A stretch of 23,451 nucleotides of DNA from CAZLYX01 sp964563885 (GTDB lineage Bacteria; Pseudomonadota; Gammaproteobacteria; Burkholderiales; Neisseriaceae). This document shows positions 14,650-21,434 of the stretch, one piece after another. Below the pieces are notes generated by a model. The model worked only from the letters and a program-made list of their open reading frames with translations. It did not search any database and was not told the origin of the DNA. Positions within the stretch are counted from its first letter, which is position 1, and every line of letters begins with the position of its first letter. The DNA is taken from positions 1 to 23,451 of the forward strand of contig CAZLYX010000031.1 in assembly GCA_964563885.1 (NCBI GenBank), written 5' to 3'. A program made the position numbers and the translations under genes.

Positions 14650-15255
14650 TCAATGAGGCTTTATATGGTCTTTTTCTTCTGCATCAATTTGCTCATCGCC
14701 TGTCGGTGCCAAATCCAACAATTCAGGCAAAACCAATTCGCCTAACTCTGTTAACGGCGGTAGCTCAGTTAAATCACTCAATTGCAAATCAGATAAAAAA
14801 GTTTCTGTGGTTGCCCACAAAGCAGGTCGCCCTATGCTATCGCGATGGCCAATGGCTTCAATCCAACCACGGTCCTGCAATGTCTGCATTACATTGGTCG
14901 ACACTGTCACGCCACGAATGCTTTCAATATCACCACGAGTGACTGGCTGTTGATAAACAATAATGGCCAGTGTTTCCATCACTGCTCTCGAATAGCGTGG
15001 CGCCCGCTGCTCTTGCAAGCTGCTTAATCGCTCAAACGCGGCAGGGGCAATTTGAAAGCGCCAGCCTTCATAAGTATGCACAAGTTGTAATGCACGCCCA
15101 TTCCAGCGCGATTTGAGCGTAGACAGCACATCTATCAACTTGTCAGCAGACAACGGCGGGAAACACAGTTCGCGCATTATCTTTTCGCTAAGCGGCTCAG
15201 TTTGTGTGAGTAAAGCTGCTTCAATTAACGCATCAGGTGGTATTTTTTCAGTCAT
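14650..15255 (-). CDS. scpB: Segregation and condensation protein ScpB
   Basis: The winged-helix subunit that, with ScpA, forms the kleisin complex on SMC and helps chromosome segregation. The 201-residue sequence shows LIEAALLTQTEPLS at the N-terminus, YEGWRFQIA, the conserved RYSRAVMETLAIIVYQQPVTRGDIESIRG, and IGRPALWATTETFLSDL near residue 150, all typical of ScpB. The C-terminal tail is acidic. No Shine-Dalgarno is visible before the ATG, and an uptake sequence lies 10 bases upstream. scpA is not in this window; ylqF lies upstream, its stop 26 bases from this start. Confidence 0.93.
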   Translation of the reverse strand: MTEKIPPDALIEAALLTQTEPLSEKIMRELCFPPLSADKLIDVLSTLKSRWNGRALQLVHTYEGWRFQIAPAAFERLSSLQEQRAPRYSRAVMETLAIIVYQQPVTRGDIESIRGVTVSTNVMQTLQDRGWIEAIGHRDSIGRPALWATTETFLSDLQLSDLTELPPLTELGELVLPELLDLAPTGDEQIDAEEKDHIKPH

Positions 15256-15265
15256 ATTAATTACT

Positions 15266-15277
15266 AGGCTACCTGAA
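15266..15277 (+). repeat. Uptake sequence between scpB and ylqF
   Basis: Exact AGGCTACCTGAA in the 26-base gap between the two minus-strand genes. It takes up the region where the scpB ribosome binding site would lie. No partner nearby. Confidence 0.85.
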
Positions 15278-15281
15278 ACAA

Positions 15282-16250
15282 TTATTCAGTCTCATCTTCT
15301 TCAAAAGATGTGCGATCACGCTCGGCTCTACCAGTGCGTGCTTCTTTCTTAGCCGCACGCTCAGCTCTTATTGCTGCTTCGCGATGGTGAGCTGTTTTGA
15401 GCCACGCCGCCCATTGATGTGGCGTTTCTAAGGTAATGCGGCCAATTTGGCAGTCACGAAAGTCGGTTAATACATTTTCAGCTGCTTTTTGATGGTTAAT
15501 ACGCCCACCAGGTAGCATGGCCCCACGTTTTTTACCTATCCATTCCAACCAATCATTGTCTTGCCAATGACTGCTTGCATCTTTATCAGCTTGATAGCGC
15601 TCTTGCAAAAATGGTAAATAATGACGACGCAAATAATCTAAAAGCTCTAAAGCCACCATTTCTTCATCCATGGCATTGCGCCCAACAGCGCCGCTGGCAG
15701 CTAAATTATATCCGCCCTCTTCAACGATAATTTTTGGCCACAACATACCTGGTGTGTCATACAACCAAAAATCATCCGCCAAAAATATGCGTTGCTCAGC
15801 TTTAGTAATACCTGGTTCGTTACCCGTTTTAGCAGATTTTTTACCCATCATGCCATTGATTAGTGTAGATTTGCCCACGTTTGGAATGCCGCAAATCAAA
15901 ACACGCAAAGGCTTATCAATGCCAGTACGATGAGGCACTAATTTACGGCTGGCTTGAATCAACTTAGCCGCAGCAGTGCGATCAGAAGCATCCAATGCAA
16001 TAGCATTGGTGTTGTCTTGAGCTTGATATTCTGCCAGCCAAACTGCCGTGCGTTCAGCATCTGCCAAATCTTGTTTATTGAGAATCTTTAGCTTTGGCTT
16101 ATGTGCTGAAAGCCTAGCCAAAAGTGGGTTTGCGCTGGATGCAGGCAAACGTGCATCCAAAACCTCAATCACCATATCAACGCTTTTTAAGCGTTCAGTG
16201 ATGGCTTTTTTGGCTTTGTGCATGTGACCAGGAAACCATTGAATTGCCAT
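15282..16250 (-). CDS. ylqF: Ribosome biogenesis GTPase YlqF/RbgA
   Basis: A circularly permuted GTPase that assists assembly of the large ribosomal subunit. The motif order shows the permutation: MAIQWFPGHMHKAKK at the N-terminus, the G4 motif LNKQDLAD near residue 57, then the P-loop GIPNVGKST near 120, the GITKAEQ switch and the G3 motif DTPGM. A charged C-terminal tail rich in Arg, Lys and Glu ends the 322-residue protein. The ATG gives the typical MAIQWFPGHM start. A perfect palindrome lies about 35 bases upstream, between it and rapZ. Confidence 0.95.
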   Translation of the reverse strand: MAIQWFPGHMHKAKKAITERLKSVDMVIEVLDARLPASSANPLLARLSAHKPKLKILNKQDLADAERTAVWLAEYQAQDNTNAIALDASDRTAAAKLIQASRKLVPHRTGIDKPLRVLICGIPNVGKSTLINGMMGKKSAKTGNEPGITKAEQRIFLADDFWLYDTPGMLWPKIIVEEGGYNLAASGAVGRNAMDEEMVALELLDYLRRHYLPFLQERYQADKDASSHWQDNDWLEWIGKKRGAMLPGGRINHQKAAENVLTDFRDCQIGRITLETPHQWAAWLKTAHHREAAIRAERAAKKEARTGRAERDRTSFEEDETE

Positions 16251-16284
16251 AATATTCTCTTAATCTCAACTCTATCGGATAAAC

Positions 16285-16318
16285 ATTTTCAGGTAGCCTT
16301 ATAAGGCTACCTGAAAAT
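16285..16318. repeat. Perfect 34-base palindrome of two uptake sequences in opposite arrangement
   Basis: Two exact copies (TTCAGGTAGCCT at 16288-16299 and AGGCTACCTGAA at 16304-16315) are joined centre to centre with CCTTATAAGG in the middle, giving a palindrome with no unpaired centre. In the other pairs of the window the GAA ends face the loop; here they lie at the outside. No T tract follows on either strand. It lies between rapZ and ylqF. Confidence 0.9.
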
Positions 16319-16357
16319 AGGGCTAAACATGATAGCATATTGTTTTATCTAAGTGTT

Positions 16358-16392
16358 TTAAGCTTATTAAGTAATTAAGCTTAATGACTTAA
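16358..16392 (-). terminator. Overlapping AT-rich hairpins just after rapZ
   Basis: TTAAGCTTA at 16358-16366 pairs with TAAGCTTAA at 16376-16384. In addition TTAAGT in its loop (16367-16372) can pair with ACTTAA at 16387-16392. The two stems cannot form together. They start 9 bases after the rapZ stop on the minus strand. The stems are AT-rich and not followed by a clear T tract, so the terminator role is uncertain. Confidence 0.35.
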
Positions 16393-16400
16393 TAATAATT

Positions 16401-17255
16401 TTAACGCTCTGCTAGTTTGGCCAATTGACGGTGACGTACCAATAGTTTGTAGTTTTTACGTAAACGAGTCGCCAATTTTTCTGACACATACACCGAACGA
16501 TGTTGCCCGCCAGTACAACCGATACCGATGGTGACATAACTGCGGCTTTCTACTTGCATACGTGGTAGCCAACGGCTCATAAATTGATCAATATCTTCTA
16601 TCATTTCTTGAGCCAAGGGCTGCTGGTCAAGATAATTCTGAATCACTTTATCTAAACCATTGAATGGACGTAATTTTTCATCATAATAAGGATTAGGCAA
16701 GCTGCGCATATCAAATACAAAATCAACGTTACTCGGCACGCCATACTTAAACCCGAATGACTCAATAATCACCAACAAGCCTTCGCGCTCTACTTTAAGC
16801 CATTGCAAAACGGTATAACGCAACTGCTGTGCATTCATTTTTGAGGTATCAATGCAATAAGCCAAGGCACGTAATGGCTCAAGCCATTCATGCTCTTTGC
16901 GTAAGCTTTCCAGCAAAGTTAGCTTTTGATTGGCCAGTGGATGACTACGGCGCGTTTCTGAAAAACGACGTACTAAAATAGCCTCAGTTGCTTCTAAGAA
17001 TAAAATTTCTACCTTATGTCCTTGTTGTTGAAGCATTTTAATTTGCACTTCTGCCTCATTAATATCTAACACTGAGCGAATATCCACACTCACACCAAGA
17101 TTCTCTACTTCACCACGTGCAATATGGGTTCTCACTAATTCAGGTAGCATTTCAGCGGGTAAGTTATCCACGCAGTAATACCCTAAGTCTTCCAATAATC
17201 TTAATGCAACCGACTTTCCTGAGCCGGAAAGACCGCTAATCAGTACTATCTTCAT
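16401..17255 (-). CDS. rapZ: RNase adapter protein RapZ
   Basis: A nucleotide-binding protein. In E. coli RapZ senses glucosamine 6-phosphate and directs RNase E to the sRNA GlmZ. Walker A GLSGSGKS is at residues 8-15; GYYCVDNLP and the ESFGFKYG block follow, and the C-terminal domain shows GIGCTGGQHRSV. The 284-residue length is standard. Its start lies 20 bases inside hprK, so the two are translationally coupled. Whether GlmZ-type control exists in this family is not known to me; the domain assignment is firm. Confidence 0.95.
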   Translation of the reverse strand: MKIVLISGLSGSGKSVALRLLEDLGYYCVDNLPAEMLPELVRTHIARGEVENLGVSVDIRSVLDINEAEVQIKMLQQQGHKVEILFLEATEAILVRRFSETRRSHPLANQKLTLLESLRKEHEWLEPLRALAYCIDTSKMNAQQLRYTVLQWLKVEREGLLVIIESFGFKYGVPSNVDFVFDMRSLPNPYYDEKLRPFNGLDKVIQNYLDQQPLAQEMIEDIDQFMSRWLPRMQVESRSYVTIGIGCTGGQHRSVYVSEKLATRLRKNYKLLVRHRQLAKLAER

Positions 17256-18195
17256 GATTATTTTCTTCTTTCAGCATGGTTTGATGACGTTCTAAGAACT
17301 CTTTAGTGCTGTCTTTTCCACGCAACTGCAGAATGTAGTTGCGTACTGCAGCTTCTACTAACACCGCCAAGTTTCGGCCAATCGCAACTGGTAACATAAC
17401 CGAACGTACATTGACATTTAAAATAGACTCAGGCTCTGTTCTGATGCTGAGCCGATCAAGACTTTTCATGTATTCGTCATCAGCAGGCACTAAATTGATG
17501 ATTAACTGCAATAATTTTTTGGGTCTGATAGAAGTTTCGCCAAAAATATAGCGAACATTTAATACCCCTAGTCCACGCACTTCTAAAAAGTCACGCAACA
17601 TGGGAGGGCAACGACCTTCAAGCATTTCTGGGCCCGTTCTATGAAACTCGACCGCATCATCTGCCACTAAACTGTGTCCACGAGAAATCAGTTCTAATGC
17701 TAATTCACTTTTTCCTAAACCCGATTGTCCAGTAATCAAAACGCCTACTTCAAATACATCTAAAAAAACGCCGTGTTTCACAGTAGAAACAGCCAAATTT
17801 CGTTGCAAATAAATTCGCAACACATCCATCAGATGTGGGCTCTCAAGCTTGGAAGTCAACAAGGGAACATCATTCGAACGACAATAGTCGCGCAACATAT
17901 GTGGAATGGGCAAATCATTGGCAACAATCACCACTGGGATATTGAAATCAAACAACTCAGCAAAACTGGCAGGGGCTTCATTTGAGTCTAAGCGATTGAG
18001 ATAATCCACCTCTGCTACGCCCAATACTTGGACTTGATTTGGATGGATAAAATTAAGATGGCCAACCAAAGCCAAAACAGGCTTATCGGCGTCAACACTT
18101 ATTCGATTATCCGCTCCCGCAGTTCCTGCCGACCAAGCCAATTTTAATTTAACTTGATTATCTTGATAAAGTTTGCGGACGGAAATACTGGGCAT
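17236..18195 (-). CDS. hprK: HPr kinase/phosphorylase
   Basis: Phosphorylates and dephosphorylates a serine on HPr-type proteins. In beta-proteobacteria it commonly accompanies ptsN in an incomplete phosphotransferase system with regulatory function. The N-terminal domain (about residues 1-130) is followed by the kinase domain with His141, Walker A GQSGLGKS at 156-163, the Asp179-Asp180 pair and the signature LEVRGLGVLNV (204-214). The length of 319 residues is normal. It begins 4 bases after ptsN and overlaps rapZ by 20 bases. No HPr gene (ptsH/ptsO) lies in this window. Confidence 0.95.
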   Translation of the reverse strand: MPSISVRKLYQDNQVKLKLAWSAGTAGADNRISVDADKPVLALVGHLNFIHPNQVQVLGVAEVDYLNRLDSNEAPASFAELFDFNIPVVIVANDLPIPHMLRDYCRSNDVPLLTSKLESPHLMDVLRIYLQRNLAVSTVKHGVFLDVFEVGVLITGQSGLGKSELALELISRGHSLVADDAVEFHRTGPEMLEGRCPPMLRDFLEVRGLGVLNVRYIFGETSIRPKKLLQLIINLVPADDEYMKSLDRLSIRTEPESILNVNVRSVMLPVAIGRNLAVLVEAAVRNYILQLRGKDSTKEFLERHQTMLKEENNHEDSTD

Positions 18196-18199
18196 AAAT

Positions 18200-18649
18200 T
18201 CAATCTTCAGTCAGAATTCGGCGAGCCTCTTCAGCCGTACTACACGTTAACAGCGCCTCACGTACACTCTTGGACGAGAACTTGCCAGCCAATTGTGACA
18301 ATACTTCTAAGTGTTCTCCGGTAGCATTTTCTGGCACCAGCAAAACAAACACCAGCGATACTGGTTTACCGTCTGGCGCATCAAAAGCAACAGGGTCTTT
18401 AGCACGAATAAAACCACCCACCGCTTTTTTAACCGAGGCATGACGCCCATGAGGAATGGCAACGCCTTGTCCCAAACCGGTAGTACCTAATTTTTCGCGC
18501 GAAAATAGGCAATCGAAAACATCTGCACGGCTTAAGCCGACTTCGTTTTCCAACAGCAACCCTGCCTGTTCAAACAAACGTTTTTTACTACTTACTTCCA
18601 AATCCAACATGATGTGGGATACAGGTAAAATTTCGCCGATCAAGCTCAT
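18200..18649 (-). CDS. ptsN: Nitrogen-PTS EIIA protein
   Basis: The EIIA-Ntr phosphoacceptor of the nitrogen-related phosphotransferase system. The active His67 lies in GVAIPHGRH, and the segments REKLGTTGLGQG and LVFVLLVPENA are typical. At 149 residues it is a single-domain protein without transport domains, so the role is regulatory. It is the first gene of ptsN-hprK-rapZ, with tight spacing, and has a good promoter candidate about 40 bases upstream. In many relatives hpf lies just upstream; it is absent here and ubiA takes that place. Confidence 0.94.
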   Translation of the reverse strand: MSLIGEILPVSHIMLDLEVSSKKRLFEQAGLLLENEVGLSRADVFDCLFSREKLGTTGLGQGVAIPHGRHASVKKAVGGFIRAKDPVAFDAPDGKPVSLVFVLLVPENATGEHLEVLSQLAGKFSSKSVREALLTCSTAEEARRILTED

Positions 18650-18687
18650 AAAAATTCTCTTAACAGAAGTTTAGTCAGACAGCCCGG

Positions 18688-18716
18688 ATTGTACCGCCAG
18701 TCCTGTTGATTAACAA
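18688..18716 (-). promoter_or_regulatory. Promoter candidate for ptsN-hprK-rapZ
   Basis: On the minus strand TTGTTA (18716-18711), a 17-base spacer, then TACAAT (18693-18688). The match to a sigma-70 promoter is four of six at -35 and five of six at -10 with ideal spacing. The -10 box ends 38 bases before the ptsN ATG, giving a leader of about 30 bases. Confidence 0.55.
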
Positions 18717-18853
18717 CATGCTGCTTAAAAACCAAATGTTATTTTTTAAAAAATATTTTTAATATCAATAGGATATCTTTAAAATTGTATTCAGACAACT
18801 CCAGTAAAGTTGGGTTTTTCATTGTTGTTTGACTAAGTTTTATACAGCCTTGC

Positions 18854-19765
18854 TCAGGGGGTACGCTGTATATAGAGCCAAAAGTAGTGTAATGCAATGC
18901 CACAAAACCATACTAAGCCAATACGGTTATTACCTAGAAAAGTTTTAAAACAAAGCACTCTGTCTCGGGTACCAATAACAAGATATTGTTTATATTGAAA
19001 ATAAAGCACAATTGGCAACATCAGCCAATAAGGCCAAGTTGCGCCAATTTGATATCCTAAAACCACCATCAGCACACTAAACCAGAAATGACAAAGCATC
19101 ACCGCAGCAATATCGTGATGGCCAAATGTTACTGCGGAAGTTTTGATGCCGACTTTCAAATCATCTTCTTTATCAGCCATAGCATAAATAGTGTCATACG
19201 CTAATGTCCATAATACGTTAGCGGTAAAAATCAACCAGGCTAATTGTGGTACTTGATTTTGTACCGCAGCAAACGCCATGGGTACGCTAAACGAGTACGC
19301 TATGCCTAAATAAAACTGTGGCAATGGGAAAAACCGCTTGGTAAATGGATAGGTTACCGCTAAGAATAAGGCAGGTAAGCTCATAATTACTGTTAAGCGA
19401 TTTAATGGCAACAAACACAAGGCCGCCAACAAACATAAAATTACTGTTAATAGTATCGCCTCGCTTTTGGTAACCGCTCCACGCGCAAAAGGTCGGTCTT
19501 TTGTGCGCTCAACCGCACCATCAATATTTCGATCAGCAAAATCGTTAACAACACAACCGGCGCTGCGCATTAAAAAAGTACCTAGTAAAAATGCGATCAA
19601 TATAGTGTAATTAGGGACACCACTGGAAGCAATCCACAGCGCCCATAAAGTAGGCCAAAGTAATAGTAAAATGCCGATAGGCTTATCAATCCTCATCAGC
19701 TGAGCATATACTGCCAGACGCCCCACTACATACCTCGGTAAGTATCTTAAAAGAAATCTTTTCAT
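18854..19765 (-). CDS. ubiA: 4-hydroxybenzoate polyprenyltransferase
   Basis: An integral membrane prenyltransferase that attaches the isoprenoid side chain to 4-hydroxybenzoate in ubiquinone synthesis. Both aspartate-rich motifs that bind Mg-diphosphate are present: NDFADRNID (residues 74-82) and DTIYAMADKEDD (191-202). Between and around them are several hydrophobic helices. The N-terminal RIDKPIGILLLLWPTLWAL is typical of UbiA. The length (303) is slightly longer than the usual 290 because of a short N-terminal extension. It is divergent from sixA. Confidence 0.95.
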   Translation of the reverse strand: MKRFLLRYLPRYVVGRLAVYAQLMRIDKPIGILLLLWPTLWALWIASSGVPNYTILIAFLLGTFLMRSAGCVVNDFADRNIDGAVERTKDRPFARGAVTKSEAILLTVILCLLAALCLLPLNRLTVIMSLPALFLAVTYPFTKRFFPLPQFYLGIAYSFSVPMAFAAVQNQVPQLAWLIFTANVLWTLAYDTIYAMADKEDDLKVGIKTSAVTFGHHDIAAVMLCHFWFSVLMVVLGYQIGATWPYWLMLPIVLYFQYKQYLVIGTRDRVLCFKTFLGNNRIGLVWFCGIALHYFWLYIQRTP

Positions 19766-19824
19766 TTTTATTATTTCAACAATAGTAAGCTGTTTATGCC
19801 ATAAAGATTAGCACAACTATTTAT

Positions 19825-19832
19825 ATTATAAT
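19825..19832 (-). promoter_or_regulatory. Candidate -10 box for ubiA, overlapping on both strands
   Basis: ATTATAAT reads as TATAAT on both strands, 60 bases before the ubiA ATG and about 130 before sixA, in the 194-base divergent gap. Good -35 hexamers are not visible on either side, so support is weak. Confidence 0.3.
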
Positions 19833-19959
19833 CATAACCCACATGATATAAGCGAAACGATTATGACATATTTCTAAAGTCTGTTACGCTTTTAGGATAA
19901 GCTTAAGTGTATATAAACTATGGTTTCACTATTATCTTAAACCAGCAGGGAGATAACAT

Positions 19960-20424
19960 ATGAACTTAATTTTATGGCGTCATGCCGAAGCCGAATATGG
20001 TCCGCCAGATTTAGAGCGCCAACTCACCACTAAAGGTCACCACCAAGCTGAGACAATGGCTACTTGGCTGCAAAATCATTTACCTGAAAACTATCAAGTT
20101 TGGGCTTCTCAAGCGATGCGAAGCCAACAAACAGCAGGCTACCTGAATAAAAAGCCGACCATACTCTCTACCATTAATCCCAATATAGATGCTCGTTCAC
20201 TACCAAGATTACTGGAAAATGTATCTGACAACGCCACTATTATTATAGTTGGTCATCAACCTTGGATTGGTGAGTTTTGCAGCTACTTACTTAACGGCCA
20301 ATGGCACGATGGTCATTATTGGTCAGTTAAAAAAAGCGGCTTTTGGTGGTTTCAAGTTAAAGCAACTGAATCGGGCTACACAGCCAAATTAAAAGCTGCA
20401 CTCACGCCCTGTATATTGGTTTAA
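19960..20424 (+). CDS. sixA: Phosphohistidine phosphatase SixA
   Basis: A small histidine-phosphatase-superfamily enzyme. In E. coli SixA removes phosphate from histidine on signalling proteins, first proposed for ArcB and later shown for NPr of the nitrogen PTS. His8 follows Arg7 in LWRHAEAE (RHA instead of the classical RHG), and the second catalytic histidine, His99, is in VGHQPWIG. The 154-residue length matches SixA. AGGGAG precedes the ATG. It lies about 1.3 kb from ptsN, separated only by ubiA, which suits a role in the same phosphorelay. An uptake sequence lies inside the gene. Confidence 0.9.
   Translation: MNLILWRHAEAEYGPPDLERQLTTKGHHQAETMATWLQNHLPENYQVWASQAMRSQQTAGYLNKKPTILSTINPNIDARSLPRLLENVSDNATIIIVGHQPWIGEFCSYLLNGQWHDGHYWSVKKSGFWWFQVKATESGYTAKLKAALTPCILV
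20136..20147 (+). repeat. Uptake sequence inside sixA
   Basis: Exact AGGCTACCTGAA on the coding strand, encoding part of AGYLNK, the same reading phase as the copy in hisD. Confidence 0.85.
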
Positions 20425-20449
20425 CTTAAAGAATTTATATAAACAAATG

Positions 20450-20487
20450 AAAACTGATAGGGCTGCTTAAACAGTTTTCTATCAGTT
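20450..20487. terminator. Hairpin between convergent sixA and greB
   Basis: AACTGATAG (20452-20460) pairs with CTATCAGTT (20479-20487) around an 18-base loop. Alternatively AAAACTG (20450-20456) pairs with CAGTTTT (20472-20478). It lies between the two stop codons, but no T tract follows either form. A terminator role is plausible from position only. No uptake-sequence pair is present at this convergent junction, unlike the other two. Confidence 0.4.
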
Positions 20488-20545
20488 CATCAGTTCAACA
20501 TTCAGATTTAGTAATTAGTATTTATCTAAACAAGCATCACTTAAA

Positions 20546-21052
20546 TTATTCTATTTTAATATACTCAACCGATAAAATTTCAATCACTTCTCGTCCTTCA
20601 GGCACATTAAGCACCACCTCATCTCCCTCTCGCGCTTTGAGTAAACATCGCGCCAGAGGAGAAACCCATGAGATTTTATTAGTGGTGGTATCAATTTCAT
20701 CAACACCCACAATCTTAATGGTTTGCTCTTGCCCATTGCCTCTTAATAATTCGACCGTGGCGCTGAAAAATATTTGATCGGTTGGTTCGCGTTGTTCTGG
20801 GTCTACCACCACCGCCGCTTCCAAACGTTTGGTAATAAAACGAATACGACGATCTATTTCACGCATCCGCCGTTTGCCATAAATATAATCGCCATTTTCA
20901 CTGCGGTCGCCATTGCTCGCCGCCCAGTTAACCACCTGCACAATTTCTGGTCGCTCTTTATGCACCAAAGCATATAACTCATCTTTCAGCGCCTGCCATC
21001 CAACAGGCGTTATATAATTCTTAGGCGGAGATGGGGTTGTTTCACTGCTCAT
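20546..21052 (-). CDS. greB: Transcription elongation factor GreB
   Basis: A Gre factor that enters the RNA polymerase secondary channel and stimulates cleavage of backtracked RNA. The N-terminal coiled coil carries NGDRSENGDYIYGKRRMRE, with the acidic tip residues Asp and Glu; IYGKRRMREIDRRIRF is the GreB rather than GreA form. The C-terminal FKBP-like domain includes SWVSPLARCLLKAREGDEV. The frame is open to a TTG at 21061, but I prefer the ATG at 21052 (168 residues). Neither has a strong ribosome binding site. It is convergent with sixA and divergent from dapA. Confidence 0.93.
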   Translation of the reverse strand: MSSETTPSPPKNYITPVGWQALKDELYALVHKERPEIVQVVNWAASNGDRSENGDYIYGKRRMREIDRRIRFITKRLEAAVVVDPEQREPTDQIFFSATVELLRGNGQEQTIKIVGVDEIDTTTNKISWVSPLARCLLKAREGDEVVLNVPEGREVIEILSVEYIKIE

Positions 21053-21094
21053 CTTAATCAAATCGTCATTTTAAAAATAAAGTAATAGTGATTT

Positions 21095-21124
21095 ATTCTA
21101 CTGTTTTTCTGGTGCTTGTGATAA
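21095..21124 (-). promoter_or_regulatory. Promoter candidate for greB
   Basis: On the minus strand TTATCA (21124-21119), 18-base spacer, TAGAAT (21100-21095), about 42 bases before the greB ATG. Matches are four of six and five of six. Confidence 0.35.
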
Positions 21125-21135
21125 AAATTATCCAA

Positions 21136-21147
21136 AGGCTACCTGAA
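21136..21147 (+). repeat. Uptake sequence upstream of greB and dapA
   Basis: Exact AGGCTACCTGAA, single, just upstream of the greB promoter candidate. Confidence 0.85.
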
Positions 21148-21325
21148 AACTATTTCATCATCACTTTAATTATTATATATAAAAAACGTCTTGTTTTATC
21201 GTTTAATATTATTCAACCGCTTTTCAACCACTTTCTTAGCGCAGTTTATTGACCCATGTTTAAGGTCATTGTCTATATCAATACGCGCCTCAATAGCTGA
21301 TAAGCCTGCAAACAACAAGACAAAT

Positions 21326-21343
21326 CCTTTGCAAACCTTTGCA
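21326..21343 (+). repeat. Tandem CCTTTGCA repeat upstream of dapA
   Basis: CCTTTGCA occurs at 21326-21333 and again at 21336-21343, one helical turn apart, about 90 bases before the dapA start and upstream of its candidate -10 box. Two close copies on one face of the helix could bind a regulator, but nothing else supports this. Confidence 0.35.
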
Positions 21344-21434
21344 GAAACGGTAAAAGCCAATGTTTCGCACTTGCAAAAATTAAGCTACAATCACGTTCAC
21401 TTATACAAGCTTATGACAAATAAAGGTAGACAAC

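Larger units (their letters stand above)
21062..21434. other. Divergent gap between greB and dapA
   Basis: About 370 bases with no gene I can support. It holds a greB promoter candidate (21095-21124), a lone exact uptake sequence (21136-21147), a tandem CCTTTGCA repeat with 10-base period (21326-21343), and a TACAAT hexamer (21386-21391) about 45 bases before the dapA ATG that may be its -10 box, without a convincing -35. Confidence 0.55.

Noticed and set aside
82..16318. Repeated 12-mers as a CRISPR array or mobile-element ends
   Set aside because: Copies are scattered singly or as inverted pairs with irregular spacing and no target-site duplications; they fit DNA uptake sequences.
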